Origin: Shinella sp. SUS2
GTDB taxonomy: Bacteria > Pseudomonadota > Alphaproteobacteria > Rhizobiales > Rhizobiaceae
Length of the DNA: 64,000 bases
Direction of reading: 5' to 3'
NCBI RefSeq assembly: GCF_001262505.1
Contig: NZ_KQ410737.1
Location: forward strand, 1-64,000
How positions within the stretch are numbered: position 1 is the first letter of the stretch; each line of letters opens with the position of its first letter. Position numbers and translations under genes: made by a program. The notes under the pieces are model-generated. The model saw only the letters and a program-made list of their open reading frames with translations, was not told where the DNA came from and made no database searches. Below are positions 27,142-36,845 of this stretch, piece after piece.

Positions 27142-27501
27142 ATGGCCAAGATCCTGATCACCGAAGACGAGGATTCGCTCCGCACCTTCGTGGCGCGGGC
27201 GTTGCGCATGGACGGCCACGAGACCGTCGAAGCGCCGGACGGTGCAGCCGGGCTCGACGCCCTGACGGATGGCGGTTTCGATCTCCTCCTGTCCGATATC
27301 CGCATGCCTGTGATGGACGGCATCGAACTCGCCCACAAGGCGTCAGCCGCCCATCCGGCGCTGAAAATCCTGCTGATGACCGGCTATGCCGAACAGCGCG
27401 AGCGGGCAGACGACCTTGCCTCGAAGATCGTCGATGTGGTGAGCAAGCCATTCAGCCTGCCCGACATCCGCCGCGCCGTGGCAACGGCACTCGCCGCCTG
27501 A
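27142..27501 (+). CDS. CpdR-like single-domain response regulator
   Basis: A 119-residue stand-alone receiver domain. It has the acidic pair EDED at residues 8-11, the phospho-acceptor aspartate in LLSDIRMP, the Thr in LLMTGYA and Lys in VSKPFSLPD. No output domain is present. CpdR proteins control ClpXP-dependent turnover of CtrA-pathway factors, and this gene's place after hpt fits a CpdR paralogue, but paralogue identity is not certain. The ATG at 27142 has GGGGAA upstream; an in-frame ATG at 27118 is less likely. Confidence 0.8.
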   Translation: MAKILITEDEDSLRTFVARALRMDGHETVEAPDGAAGLDALTDGGFDLLLSDIRMPVMDGIELAHKASAAHPALKILLMTGYAEQRERADDLASKIVDVVSKPFSLPDIRRAVATALAA

Positions 27502-27508
27502 CCACGCC

Positions 27509-30148
27509 TCAACGGATTCCGAGCAGCCGCTCCAGATAATCCCGTTCAAAACCGGGCGCAGATCCGGTACCCAGACGGCGACGGATCTCTTCCAGAATTT
27601 CACGCGCCCGCTGGATATCGATTTCTTCCGGAACCTTGGTCGGCCCGCCGAAGTCGGGGCCCTGTCCGTTGAGTGCGCGCTCTCGGCCCAGCGGGTCGCG
27701 GCCGTTGCGCCCGGCCTGCGGTATGCCTTCGCCCGGCCCCTGGCCTTGCCCTTGCCCCATGGCCTGCATCTGGCTCATCATGTTCTGCGCGCCCTGGCGG
27801 AGTGCCTCCAGTGCACGGCCCTGGCTACCAACGGCCGATTCGCCCTGCCCCTCGCCCAGCGCTTCGGAAGCACCCTTCATCTCACGACCGGCCTGACCAA
27901 AGCCTTCGCCAGGTTCAAGCCCCATGCCCTTCAGCGCCTCCTGGATCTCCCCGAGCTGCTTGCCGAGCCCATCCTGCTGCTCCTGAAGCTTCTTCAGCGC
28001 CTCACGAAGCTGATCGGCCGTCATCTGGTCGGTCGACTGCTGACCGGCGCCATTGTCGCCCGGCTGCTGTTGCTGCTGGCCTTCCTCGCCCTCGCCCGGC
28101 ATCGGATCGCCGCGCTGCTGGCGGTCGCGCAACGCCTGATCGAACTGGAAGGTCTGCTCCATCAATTTCTGCTGCTGCTGCATCAGCTGGCCGAGCTTGT
28201 CCATCTGCTGGCGCATCGCGTCGTTCTGCTGGCCTTGCTGACCCTGCTGCGGCCGACCGGCCTGCAGGTTGTTCATCATGCGCTGCAGTTCGGAGAGCAT
28301 CTGCTGGGCCTGGTCACGCGCGCCGGACCGGGCCAGATTCTCGATCTGATCCATCATGCGCTGCAAATCCTGCTGCCGCAGGATCTGGCCCTGCTGCTGG
28401 GCGTTCTGCTGCATCTGGCCATTCTTGGCCGCCTGGCGGGCAAGCTCCTCCATATAGGCCTGCATCGCCTCACGCAGCTCCTTCATGAGCGCAGCGATCT
28501 CCTCGTCGGAGGCATTGCGCTCCAGCGCCTCGGAGAGCGCCTTCTGCGCCTCGCGCAGCCGGCGATCAGCCAAAGACAAGTTCCCGTCCTCGATGCCAAG
28601 GGCGATTTCCCAGAGATAGTCCGCCGTCTCGCGCATCTGGTCGTCCGTGCGGGAAAGCTTCATGCGCGCATTGGCCGATTGCAGCAGCAGGTAATGCGTG
28701 AGGTTGGGGATCGTCTCTTCCGGCCGGATCGTCAGCGCCTCGTTGAGCGCGATGGCATGCGGCAGCTGGTTCGCATCAAGTGCGAAGACCTGCCGCTGTT
28801 CGGCGACGGCCCCGGCCAGCGGCTCGAAGAAATTCCTGGCCGGCAGGATCATCTCCACGGGCTGACTGCGCCCTTCCTGCCCGGCGGCATCCCTGGCAAC
28901 AAGCGTGATCTTCACGCGCTTGCCGGAGAGCGGATGTTCGGACAGGTTGCGGCTTGTCGTGCCCTTGGCGGCGCGCGCGGCGCGGCGCGGCAGGTCAAGG
29001 CGGTACTCCGGCAGCGTATAGAGCGGACGTGCATCCTTCGGCTGCTCGACCGGCACGATCTCCGCATGAGCCTCCTGGATTCCGTAGTCGTCCTTGGCGA
29101 CGAAGCTAATCTCCAGCGCCGACGCGACGGTCTTTTTCGGAATACCATCGAAGGCGATTTCCGGAACGCGGTCCGGAATGACCGCAAACGCCCAGGTCTG
29201 GCCGGCGACCGAGAGCGTGCCGTCCTTCAGAATTTTGTAGCGCATGGTCTTGGCGCCATTGGCCGCAGCAACCGGCACCTTCGCTTCGGCCTTCGGGCCC
29301 TCGGCCTTTTCATCCTTCGGCTTTTCCGCCTCCGGGCGTATGGCCGTCGCCGTGGCCTCGCCCGTCACCTGGTAGCTCACCGGCTCATCGCCGCCGCCAC
29401 CCGTAACGCGCACGGTCAATTCGCTGAACTGCGGAATGCGAATCTCGCCCGTGGCAGCCTCGCCCGGCTGGCCCTGCGTGCTGCCGGTCAGGAAAATGGG
29501 TGCACGCGACGTGTGCGCCGGCGGCGTCACCCAGGCGTCGATGCGCACATCCGGCGCGGTCTCGGCAGGCGCGCGAAGGGTAACCACATCCGCCAGAAGA
29601 CCACCGCGATTGGAATAGGAGAAGGCAAAGGCGATGGCGACAAGGAGCAGCGGCACGGCGCGCAGGGCATGGCGGTCATGACGGGCAATGTCCGGCTCAG
29701 GCGCACCGGTCCTGAGCGCGCCGATCATCCGTGCCATACGGCTCTGGTGCTCGCGCCACAGCGCTTCGGCAACGGCACCGCCACCGGCCGGCCGATCTTC
29801 CTGCACCCGGATCGCCTGGTGAGCCAGCGCATTGCGCGCCTCCAGCATGCGATAGGCCCTGTCAATCGAAGGCCAGCCGATACCGCGCAGGCGAATGAGC
29901 AGACCGGCAAGACCAAGCGCGAAGCCGGCCAGCGTCGCAAGATGCAGCCAGGTGGGAACATGGCGAAAATAGCCGAACCAGGTCAGCGCGAGAAACGCCG
30001 CGACGAGAAGCAGGATCGGCAGCACCCGCGGGGCGAGCGCCTCCAGATAGAGGATGGTCTGGGCGGCAAGGCGTTTGCCCGCAAGCCGTCGGGCCACCGG
30101 GTTGCCGGCCGCTTCCGTCTCGCGCTGTCCTTGCGTGTCAATCGCCAT
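27509..30148 (-). CDS. TIGR02302 / DUF4175 family large membrane protein
   Basis: An 879-residue protein. Two transmembrane segments lie near residues 40-90 and a third near 175-195, followed by a very long extracytoplasmic region. The last third is a Gln-rich, helical, low-complexity domain (QQQQ and Gly-Gln runs, roughly residues 580-800). The family is restricted to alphaproteobacteria and its function is unknown; by size and layout an envelope scaffold is possible. I chose the ATG at 30148 (MAIDTQG), which has a GGAGAG sequence upstream. It converges with the CpdR-like gene. Confidence 0.85.
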   Translation of the reverse strand: MAIDTQGQRETEAAGNPVARRLAGKRLAAQTILYLEALAPRVLPILLLVAAFLALTWFGYFRHVPTWLHLATLAGFALGLAGLLIRLRGIGWPSIDRAYRMLEARNALAHQAIRVQEDRPAGGGAVAEALWREHQSRMARMIGALRTGAPEPDIARHDRHALRAVPLLLVAIAFAFSYSNRGGLLADVVTLRAPAETAPDVRIDAWVTPPAHTSRAPIFLTGSTQGQPGEAATGEIRIPQFSELTVRVTGGGGDEPVSYQVTGEATATAIRPEAEKPKDEKAEGPKAEAKVPVAAANGAKTMRYKILKDGTLSVAGQTWAFAVIPDRVPEIAFDGIPKKTVASALEISFVAKDDYGIQEAHAEIVPVEQPKDARPLYTLPEYRLDLPRRAARAAKGTTSRNLSEHPLSGKRVKITLVARDAAGQEGRSQPVEMILPARNFFEPLAGAVAEQRQVFALDANQLPHAIALNEALTIRPEETIPNLTHYLLLQSANARMKLSRTDDQMRETADYLWEIALGIEDGNLSLADRRLREAQKALSEALERNASDEEIAALMKELREAMQAYMEELARQAAKNGQMQQNAQQQGQILRQQDLQRMMDQIENLARSGARDQAQQMLSELQRMMNNLQAGRPQQGQQGQQNDAMRQQMDKLGQLMQQQQKLMEQTFQFDQALRDRQQRGDPMPGEGEEGQQQQQPGDNGAGQQSTDQMTADQLREALKKLQEQQDGLGKQLGEIQEALKGMGLEPGEGFGQAGREMKGASEALGEGQGESAVGSQGRALEALRQGAQNMMSQMQAMGQGQGQGPGEGIPQAGRNGRDPLGRERALNGQGPDFGGPTKVPEEIDIQRAREILEEIRRRLGTGSAPGFERDYLERLLGIR

Positions 30149-30266
30149 CGATCGCCGCTCTCCGCTGCAGGTTGTCACCGCCAAAAGATAACATGCTTTG
30201 TGGCGAAGACGAGGGCGCACGCAAAATCGTGATCGCGCGCGCAGCCTGGTTTAGCACTTGCGAAGG

Positions 30267-31535
30267 TCAGGCGAGCCAGTCCGGAAGCGAATCGAGGCCG
30301 ATCAGGTCGTCATAGCTGAGGCGTGGCCGCACGACATGGAACTCGGCCCCGTTGACCAGCACTTCCGGTACCAGCAGACGGCTGTTATAGGTGCCCGCCT
30401 GCACGGCGCCATAGGCACCGGCGGACCCGACGGCAATGAGATCGCCGGGCTTCGGCTGCGCCATCTCTCGGTCCTGCGCCAGATAGTCACCGGTCTCGCA
30501 GACTGGACCCACCACGTCCGCCCGGATGCGCGGCGCGCTGGCCGCCGAAATGACGACCGGCTGGATCTCGTGCCAGGCCTCGTAGAGCGTCGGGCGGATG
30601 AGGTCGTTCATGGCCGCATCGACGATGACGAAAGTCTTCTCGCCGCCATCCTTCACGTAGATCACCTCGGTGACGAGGATGCCGGCATTGCCGACTATCA
30701 ACCGGCCAGGCTCGGTGACGATCTTGCAGTTCAGGCCCTTGAGCTGGTTCTTGACGATTTCGGCATAGGCATCCGGAAGCGGCGGCGGCGCATTGTCCGT
30801 CTTGTAGGGAATCCCGAGACCACCGCCGACATCGACGTGATCGATCGTGTGTCCGTCGGCGCGCAGCGTATCGACGAGTTCGCGCAGGAGCTTGAAGGCA
30901 TCTTCGAAGGGTTGCAACTCGGTGATCTGGCTGCCGATATGCATGTCGATACCGGTCACCTTGATGCCCGGCAGGCTGGCGGCGCGGGCATAGACGGCGC
31001 GGGCGCGTTCCCAGGAAATGCCGAACTTGTTTTCCTTCTTGCCCGTCGAGATCTTGGCATGCGTGCGGGCGTCGACGTCTGGATTGATGCGGAAGGAGAC
31101 GTGCGCAACCTTGCCGGCCTTCACGGCGCGGGCATTCAGCACCTCAAGCTCGGGCTCGGATTCGACGTTGAAGCAGTAGATGCCGACCTCAAGCGCCAGA
31201 TCCATCTCGCGCGGCGTCTTGCCGACGCCGGAGAACATGATGCGCGAGGCAGGAACGCCGGCGGCCAGCGCCCGGCGCAGTTCGCCTTCCGAGACCACGT
31301 CGATGCCGGCGCCAAGCCGGGCAAGCGTTTTCAGCACCGCCTGGTTCGAGTTCGCCTTCATAGCGTAGCACACCATGGCATCGACACCGTCGAAGGCCTT
31401 GGCGAAGACCTTGTAGTGACGCTCCAGCGTCGCCGTCGAATAGACGTAGAAGGGCGTGCCGACCGTCTTGGCGATTTCCGGAACCGGCACGTCCTCCGCA
31501 TGGAGGATGCCGTCGCGATGCTCGAAATGGTTCAC
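30267..31535 (-). CDS. lysA: Diaminopimelate decarboxylase
   Basis: A 422-residue PLP enzyme that decarboxylates meso-diaminopimelate to lysine. The PLP lysine lies in CYAMKANSN, the phosphate-binding loop is DVGGGLG, and the substrate cysteine is in the GPVCETGD motif. The lptM-like and argH genes lie upstream on the same strand, the usual rhizobial arrangement. Confidence 0.96.
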   Translation of the reverse strand: MNHFEHRDGILHAEDVPVPEIAKTVGTPFYVYSTATLERHYKVFAKAFDGVDAMVCYAMKANSNQAVLKTLARLGAGIDVVSEGELRRALAAGVPASRIMFSGVGKTPREMDLALEVGIYCFNVESEPELEVLNARAVKAGKVAHVSFRINPDVDARTHAKISTGKKENKFGISWERARAVYARAASLPGIKVTGIDMHIGSQITELQPFEDAFKLLRELVDTLRADGHTIDHVDVGGGLGIPYKTDNAPPPLPDAYAEIVKNQLKGLNCKIVTEPGRLIVGNAGILVTEVIYVKDGGEKTFVIVDAAMNDLIRPTLYEAWHEIQPVVISAASAPRIRADVVGPVCETGDYLAQDREMAQPKPGDLIAVGSAGAYGAVQAGTYNSRLLVPEVLVNGAEFHVVRPRLSYDDLIGLDSLPDWLA

Positions 31536-31608
31536 AGGTCTCGTCCGTTAAACAGGGGCAGTTCCGGCAAAACCGCGCGGCGGCCTTGCGTTGGGAACTG
31601 CGTCAAAA

Positions 31609-31794
31609 CTAGAGAAGGGGGTCGAGGATGAAAGGCTTGTCTTCGACCTGCTCGACCTTCTTGCCATCGACGGTCTTCACGACCGGTTGAGCCCCGCCCG
31701 GCAGGTCGAGATCGCCCTTGCGACCACAGGCGGTCAGAACCGCCGCGGAAAGGCAGAGCGCGAGAGCCAGCCTGCCGATGTCGATGCGTGTCAT
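31609..31794 (-). CDS. LptM-like small lipoprotein
   Basis: A 61-residue lipoprotein: signal peptide, lipobox LTAC with Cys23, and then GRKGDLDLP, which matches the LptM (YifL) family between argH and lysA. In E. coli LptM helps assemble the LptD/LptE LPS translocon. Position and motif agree; function here is by family. Confidence 0.82.
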   Translation of the reverse strand: MTRIDIGRLALALCLSAAVLTACGRKGDLDLPGGAQPVVKTVDGKKVEQVEDKPFILDPLL

Positions 31795-31899
31795 GAAGCG
31801 TTCCCTGGAAATGCCGGTGATCGGGTGGGCATCATCCTTAGCGAATTCGCCCGCCCTTGTGCACCCTTAATCTACTGATGAGTCCTGCAAGCAATCTGA

Positions 31900-33303
31900 T
31901 CAGTTGCGCTGCCGCCACCAGGCGATCTGCTTGCGGACCTCCAGAGGGGCGGTACCACCAAAACTCTTGCGGCTGGCGACCGAGGCCTCGACCGTCAAGA
32001 CGTTGAAGATGTCAGCGGTGATGGCGGCATGGATCGCCTGCAGCTCCTCGAGCGACAGGTCGGAAAGGTCGCAGCCCTTGCTCTCGGCCAGCGCCACGGC
32101 GCGGCCCGTCACATGATGGGCATCGCGGAAGGGAAGTCCCGCTTCCCGCACCAGCCAGTCGGCAAGATCGGTGGCAGTGGAATAACCGGAGCCGGCCGCC
32201 GCCTTCATCCTGTCGGTACGAATGGTCATGTCGCGCACCATGCCGGTCATCGCGGCAATGGCCAGCTCGATGCTCTCGGCAGCGTCGAAGACCTGTTCCT
32301 TGTCTTCCTGCATGTCCTTGGAATAGGCGAGCGGCAGACCCTTCATGACGGTCAGGAGTGCGATCAGCGAACCGTTGATGCGGCCGGTCTTGGCACGCAC
32401 CAGCTCGGCGGCATCCGGGTTCTTCTTCTGCGGCATGATCGAGGAGCCGGTGGAGAAGGCATCCGACAGGCGGATGAAACCGAACTGCGGCGTCGACCAG
32501 ATGACGATCTCTTCGGCGAGGCGTGACAGATGAACGCCGGCAATCGCCGCAATCGACAGGAACTCCAGGGCGAAATCGCGGTCCGACACGGTATCGATGG
32601 AATTGCGGGTCGGCTCGCGGAAGCCGAGCGCCTTCGCCGTCATGTGTCGGTCGATATTGTAGCCCGTGCCGGCAAGCGCGGCGGCACCGATCGGGCTTTC
32701 ATCGAGGTGCTCGATGGCGTGGCGCACCCGCTGGCGGTCGCGGCCGAACATCTCGACATAGGCCATGCAATGATGGCCGAAGGTAACGGGTTGGGCGGTC
32801 TGAAGGTGGGTGAAGCCAGGCATGACGGTTTCGGCGTGCTCCTCGGCACGGTCGAGGAAGGCCGCGATGAGGCCCGTCAGCGCCTTCTCCGTCTTCTGCA
32901 GCTCTTCCTTCACCCACAGACGGAAATCGAGCGCCACCTGGTCGTTGCGCGAGCGGGCGGTGTGGAGGCGTCCGGCGGCGGGACCGATCAGCGTCGCCAG
33001 CCGCGCCTCGACATTCATGTGAATGTCTTCCAGGCGGCGCGAGAACTCGAAATTGCCGCTTTCGATCTCTGACAAGATCGTGTCGAGACCGTGAACGATC
33101 TTTTCCTTATCGTCCGCCGAAATGATGCCCTGGTGGCTAAGCATTTCGGCATGCGCCTTTGAGCCGCGGATGTCCTGAGCGTAAAGCTTCTTGTCGAAGC
33201 CGATGGAGGCATTTATCTCCTCCATGATTGCATCCGGTCCCGAGGCGAAACGGCCGCCCCACATCTGGTTCGAGGATTTCGTCTCGGAAGTGCCGTCAGC
33301 CAT
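31900..33303 (-). CDS. argH: Argininosuccinate lyase
   Basis: A 467-residue lyase that splits argininosuccinate into arginine and fumarate. The family signature GSSIMPQKKNP is intact, with TARSRNDQ near residue 120. The frame is open far upstream but homology begins at MADGTS, with the ATG at 33303. It is divergent from tlpA with only 22 bases between the two start codons, so their promoters must lie inside each other's coding regions. argJ (59754-60986) supplies an earlier step of the same pathway. Confidence 0.95.
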   Translation of the reverse strand: MADGTSETKSSNQMWGGRFASGPDAIMEEINASIGFDKKLYAQDIRGSKAHAEMLSHQGIISADDKEKIVHGLDTILSEIESGNFEFSRRLEDIHMNVEARLATLIGPAAGRLHTARSRNDQVALDFRLWVKEELQKTEKALTGLIAAFLDRAEEHAETVMPGFTHLQTAQPVTFGHHCMAYVEMFGRDRQRVRHAIEHLDESPIGAAALAGTGYNIDRHMTAKALGFREPTRNSIDTVSDRDFALEFLSIAAIAGVHLSRLAEEIVIWSTPQFGFIRLSDAFSTGSSIMPQKKNPDAAELVRAKTGRINGSLIALLTVMKGLPLAYSKDMQEDKEQVFDAAESIELAIAAMTGMVRDMTIRTDRMKAAAGSGYSTATDLADWLVREAGLPFRDAHHVTGRAVALAESKGCDLSDLSLEELQAIHAAITADIFNVLTVEASVASRKSFGGTAPLEVRKQIAWWRQRN

Positions 33304-33325
33304 GGGTCCCGTCCTGGAGAGTGAA

Positions 33326-34000
33326 ATGACAGTGAAGAAGAAACTCGGCCTGCCGGCAGGAAAACTGATCGCCATTGCCGGGCTCGCCGGACTTCTCGCC
33401 GGTGGTGCAGCGATATACGTGAAGGAAAGCCTGTCTGGCAATGGCGCGGTCGCTTCCGCCGATCCCGCCGCCTGCACGGCCACCGCAGCGAAGGCCGAAG
33501 CCCTGACACCCTTTTCCAAGGGACAGGTCGCCGCCATGCGCACGGTCGACGAGCATCGCGCGCTGCCCGATCTCGTGTTCGACGGCCCCGACGGCAAGAA
33601 GAAGACGATCGCCGATTTTTCCGGCAAGACCCTGCTCGTCAACCTCTGGGCCACCTGGTGCGTGCCGTGCCGTGAGGAAATGCCGGCACTCAACGCGCTC
33701 GAAAAGGAGCTCGGCAGCGACAAGTTCGAGGTCGTGGCGATCAACATCGACACGGGCGATGACGAAAAGCCGAAAACCTTCCTCACCGAAACAGGCGTCA
33801 ACGACCTCGGCTATTATCGTGATGCCTCGATGGGCGTGTTCAACACCCTGAAGAAGGAAGGCCTCGCCTTCGGCCTGCCGGTCACACTGCTGATGGATGA
33901 CAAGGGCTGCTTGATCTCGGCAATGAACGGCCCCGCCGCCTGGGACAGCGACGACGCCAAGGCCTTGATCAAAGCCGCGCTTGCTGCGCCGAAAAGCTGA
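33326..34000 (+). CDS. tlpA: TlpA-like thiol:disulfide interchange protein
   Basis: A 224-residue membrane-anchored thioredoxin-like protein. An N-terminal transmembrane segment spans about residues 13-32; the redox motif is WCVPC in WATWCVPCREEMP. TlpA in Bradyrhizobium reduces the copper-site cysteines of cytochrome oxidase subunits. The ATG at 33326 has a GGAGAG Shine-Dalgarno site. It is divergent from argH, an arrangement I recall from other rhizobia. Confidence 0.9.
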   Translation: MTVKKKLGLPAGKLIAIAGLAGLLAGGAAIYVKESLSGNGAVASADPAACTATAAKAEALTPFSKGQVAAMRTVDEHRALPDLVFDGPDGKKKTIADFSGKTLLVNLWATWCVPCREEMPALNALEKELGSDKFEVVAINIDTGDDEKPKTFLTETGVNDLGYYRDASMGVFNTLKKEGLAFGLPVTLLMDDKGCLISAMNGPAAWDSDDAKALIKAALAAPKS

Positions 34001-34021
34001 GGCATCGCGAGAAGGTTTCGC

Positions 34022-35044
34022 TCACGCCGCTGGATAGGCGCGCGACCGGCGGATGTCGAGGAAACCCGCTTCGCCCTTGCGGTGCGGGAATTCCGGCGCC
34101 GTATCAAACTCGACCGGCTGACCACTGCCCGTCAGCGCCAGCACGCGGCGTGAGTCCGGCCGGTCGATGACCCGCACGATCTTCGCAGCGATGCCCTGCC
34201 CATCCTCACGCCAGGTGACGTCGGCCGGGCGGAACAGGATCTGGCCGCTGCCATCGGCCACACCGCCCGCCTCGAAGGCCACGTCGCCGACATAGGCCTT
34301 GCCGCCGCGGATCTCCGCATCGAGCCGGTTCGCATCGCCGAGGAAATTCATCACGAAGGCATCGGCCGGGTTGCGGCAGACCGCCTCGGGCGTGCCCTCC
34401 TGCACGATCTTGCCCTTGTTCAGGATGACGACCCGGTCGGCAAGGTCGAGCGCCTCTTCCTGATCGTGTGTGACGAAGAGCGTGGTGATGCCCAGTTCGT
34501 CATGGATTTTCCGAAGCCAGCGGCGCAGGTCCCGCCGCACATTGGCATCAAGCGCACCAAATGGCTCGTCGAGCAGCAAAACGCGGGGATCGACGGCGAG
34601 CGCCCGGGCGAGCGCCACACGCTGGCGCTGGCCACCGGAGATCTGGCCGGGGAAACGGTCCTTGAGGCCACCGAGCTGCACGAGATCGAGCAGTTCCGCA
34701 ACACGTTTGGCGATCGCGTCGGGCGAGCGCTTGACCTTGGAGACCTTCATGCCGAAGGCGATGTTCTCGCCGACGGTCATATGCGGGAAGAGGGCATAGT
34801 GCTGGAAGACGAAACCGACGCCGCGCTCGCGCACCGGAATGTCCGTCGCATTCTCATCGCCGAAATAGATCGCACCGCCATCGGCATATTCGAGGCCGGC
34901 AACCATGCGCAGGATCGTCGTCTTGCCGGAGCCGGACGGGCCGAGTAGCGCCACCAGCTCGCCGCTTTCGATATCGAGCGACACGCCGTGCACGGCGCGA
35001 AAGGTCTGGAACTCCTTGACCACATTGGTAAGGCGGATCTTCAC
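34022..35044 (-). CDS. cysA: Sulfate/thiosulfate ABC transporter ATP-binding protein
   Basis: A 340-residue ABC ATPase with Walker A GPSGSGKTT, signature ISGGQRQRVALARAL, Walker B LLLDEPFGALD and the H-loop in THDQEEA. The last 100 residues form a TOBE-like regulatory domain. The start is a GTG at 35044 whose GTGA overlaps the cysW stop, indicating coupling. It is the last gene of the sbp-cysT-cysW-cysA operon. Confidence 0.94.
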   Translation of the reverse strand: MKIRLTNVVKEFQTFRAVHGVSLDIESGELVALLGPSGSGKTTILRMVAGLEYADGGAIYFGDENATDIPVRERGVGFVFQHYALFPHMTVGENIAFGMKVSKVKRSPDAIAKRVAELLDLVQLGGLKDRFPGQISGGQRQRVALARALAVDPRVLLLDEPFGALDANVRRDLRRWLRKIHDELGITTLFVTHDQEEALDLADRVVILNKGKIVQEGTPEAVCRNPADAFVMNFLGDANRLDAEIRGGKAYVGDVAFEAGGVADGSGQILFRPADVTWREDGQGIAAKIVRVIDRPDSRRVLALTGSGQPVEFDTAPEFPHRKGEAGFLDIRRSRAYPAA

Positions 35045-35937
35045 GGTTTTACCTCCGGGGTGATGCTGTCGGCGCCGGCCAGCTGAGAGGGGCGCTGCAC
35101 GCGGCCTGCGCCCTGCCGCTCCAGCGCCACCTTGGCGACGAGCGTAACGATGGCAAGGCCGGCGAGAATGGATGCGGCGGCAAAGGAACCGGCCGCGTTG
35201 TAGTCGTGATAGAGCAGCTCGATGTGCAGCGGCAGCGTGTTCGTCTGGCCGCGGATGTTGCCCGAGACGACGGAAACGGCACCGAACTCGCCCATCACGC
35301 GCGAATTGCAAAGCACGACACCATAGAGCAGCGCCCACTTGATGTTCGGCAGTGTGACGGAGAAGAATGTGCGCCAGCCGCTTGCCCCCAGTGACGTCGC
35401 CGCCTCCTCTAGGTCGCGGCCCTGCGCCTGCATCAGCGGGATCAGTTCGCGCGCCACGAAGGGCGCGGTCACGAACATGCTGGCCAGCACGATGCCCGGC
35501 AGCGCGAAGAGGATCTTGATCTCCATCGATTGCAGAGCCGGTCCGAACAGGCCCTGCAGACCATAGACGAAGAGATAGGAGACGCCCGCAACGATGGGCG
35601 ATACGGAGAAGGGCAGTTCGATAACGACAGTGAGCAGCCGCTTGCCGCGGAAATCGTGCTTGGTGATGGCCCATGCCGCCGCAACGCCGAAAGCCGTGTT
35701 GATCGGCACCGCGATCAGCGCTGTGACGACCGTCAGCAGGATGGCGTGCCGCGTGTCCGGATCGGCAATCGAGGCGGCAAAATAACCGACACCGCGTGAA
35801 AAAGCCTCGACGGCGATGACGACGAGCGGCGCGACGATCATCAGCGCGACCAACACGAGCACGAAGGCGAGGAGCGAGCGGCGGAAGACCGGATTGTCAC
35901 CGACGCGGGGCGGCGTGCCTTTTCCAGGGTGCACCAT
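35041..35937 (-). CDS. cysW: Sulfate ABC transporter permease CysW
   Basis: A 298-residue inner-membrane permease with six predicted helices. The EAA loop that contacts the ATPase is EEAATSLGASGWRTFFSVTL. It forms the channel with CysT. The gene follows cysT after two bases and overlaps cysA by four bases. Confidence 0.94.
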   Translation of the reverse strand: MVHPGKGTPPRVGDNPVFRRSLLAFVLVLVALMIVAPLVVIAVEAFSRGVGYFAASIADPDTRHAILLTVVTALIAVPINTAFGVAAAWAITKHDFRGKRLLTVVIELPFSVSPIVAGVSYLFVYGLQGLFGPALQSMEIKILFALPGIVLASMFVTAPFVARELIPLMQAQGRDLEEAATSLGASGWRTFFSVTLPNIKWALLYGVVLCNSRVMGEFGAVSVVSGNIRGQTNTLPLHIELLYHDYNAAGSFAAASILAGLAIVTLVAKVALERQGAGRVQRPSQLAGADSITPEVKP

Positions 35938-35939
35938 GG

Positions 35940-36761
35940 TCAGCCCCTTGCCGTATAGCGCAGGGCGCGGGCCTGCATGAGGTTGGTGATCGCCAGCATG
36001 ACGAAGGCCGTCAGCAGCATGACGGAGGCGATGGCGGCCGAGGCCGGATAGTCGTATTCCTCAAGCCGGATGAAAGCGAGCAGCGCGGTGATCTCCGTTG
36101 AGAACGGCTGGTTGCCGGCAATGAAGATGATGGCCCCGAATTCCCCAAGGCTGCGGGCGAAGGAGAGCGAGACACCGGCCAGAAGCGCCGGCGTGAGGAG
36201 CGGCAGGATGACGCCGGTGAAGATCGACAGGTCGCTCGCCCCGAGCGTCTGCCCCGCCTCCTCCAGCGCCGGATCCAGTTCCTCCAGCACCGGCTGCACC
36301 GTGCGCACGATGAAGGGAATGCTGGTGAAGCTCATGGCGACGATGATGCCGAGCGGCGTATAGGCGACCTTGATACCGAGAAGCGAGAGCGGTCCGCCGA
36401 ACCAGCCGTTGGTCGCGAAGAGCGTGGTAAGCGCGATACCCGCAACGGCGGTGGGCAGCGCGAACGGCAGATCGACAAGCGCATCGACCAGCCGGCGACC
36501 GGGAAAGCGGTAACGCACCAGCACCCAGGCGAGCGATAGGCCGAAGACGAGGTTGAACGCGGTTGCTGCCAGCGCGCAGAGCACCGTGACCCGGTAGCTC
36601 GCAAAAGCGCGGTCCGACGAGATGATGCGCCAGTAGTCCTCCGGCCCAAGGCTGGCCGCCTTGAAGACGAGCGCAGCCAGCGGCAGCACGACGATGATCG
36701 CCACATAGACGAGAGTTATGCCGAGCGCGAGCGGCAATCCGGGCAGTACACGCCGTCTCAA
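35940..36761 (-). CDS. cysT: Sulfate ABC transporter permease CysT
   Basis: A 273-residue permease, partner of CysW, with six predicted helices and the EAA loop EEAGQTLGASDLSIFTGVIL. The gene is separated from sbp by 134 bases holding two palindromic hairpins, which could lower permease expression relative to the binding protein. Confidence 0.93.
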   Translation of the reverse strand: MRRRVLPGLPLALGITLVYVAIIVVLPLAALVFKAASLGPEDYWRIISSDRAFASYRVTVLCALAATAFNLVFGLSLAWVLVRYRFPGRRLVDALVDLPFALPTAVAGIALTTLFATNGWFGGPLSLLGIKVAYTPLGIIVAMSFTSIPFIVRTVQPVLEELDPALEEAGQTLGASDLSIFTGVILPLLTPALLAGVSLSFARSLGEFGAIIFIAGNQPFSTEITALLAFIRLEEYDYPASAAIASVMLLTAFVMLAITNLMQARALRYTARG

Positions 36762-36790
36762 GAGGCGCTTCCTTTCTCAAGCTGATCCAG

Positions 36791-36839
36791 GAAAAGTGCG
36801 GAGCGCGATCATCCGGCCGGATTTGTGCGAACACTTTTC
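36791..36839. repeat. Nested palindromic element between sbp and cysT
   Basis: GAAAAGTG (36791-36798) pairs with CACTTTTC (36832-36839), and the centre is a perfect 12-base palindrome, ATCCGGCCGGAT (36811-36822). The AAAAGTGCGnAGCG type of sequence is familiar from intergenic palindromes in rhizobial genomes, so this is likely one copy of a dispersed family. Confidence 0.55.
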
Positions 36840-36845
36840 ATGCCA

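Noticed and set aside
27746..30232. Forward 828-codon frame antisense to the TIGR02302 gene
   Set aside because: The length comes from high GC and the repetitive Gln-rich coding on the other strand; its Leu/His/Arg-rich product has no recognisable domain.
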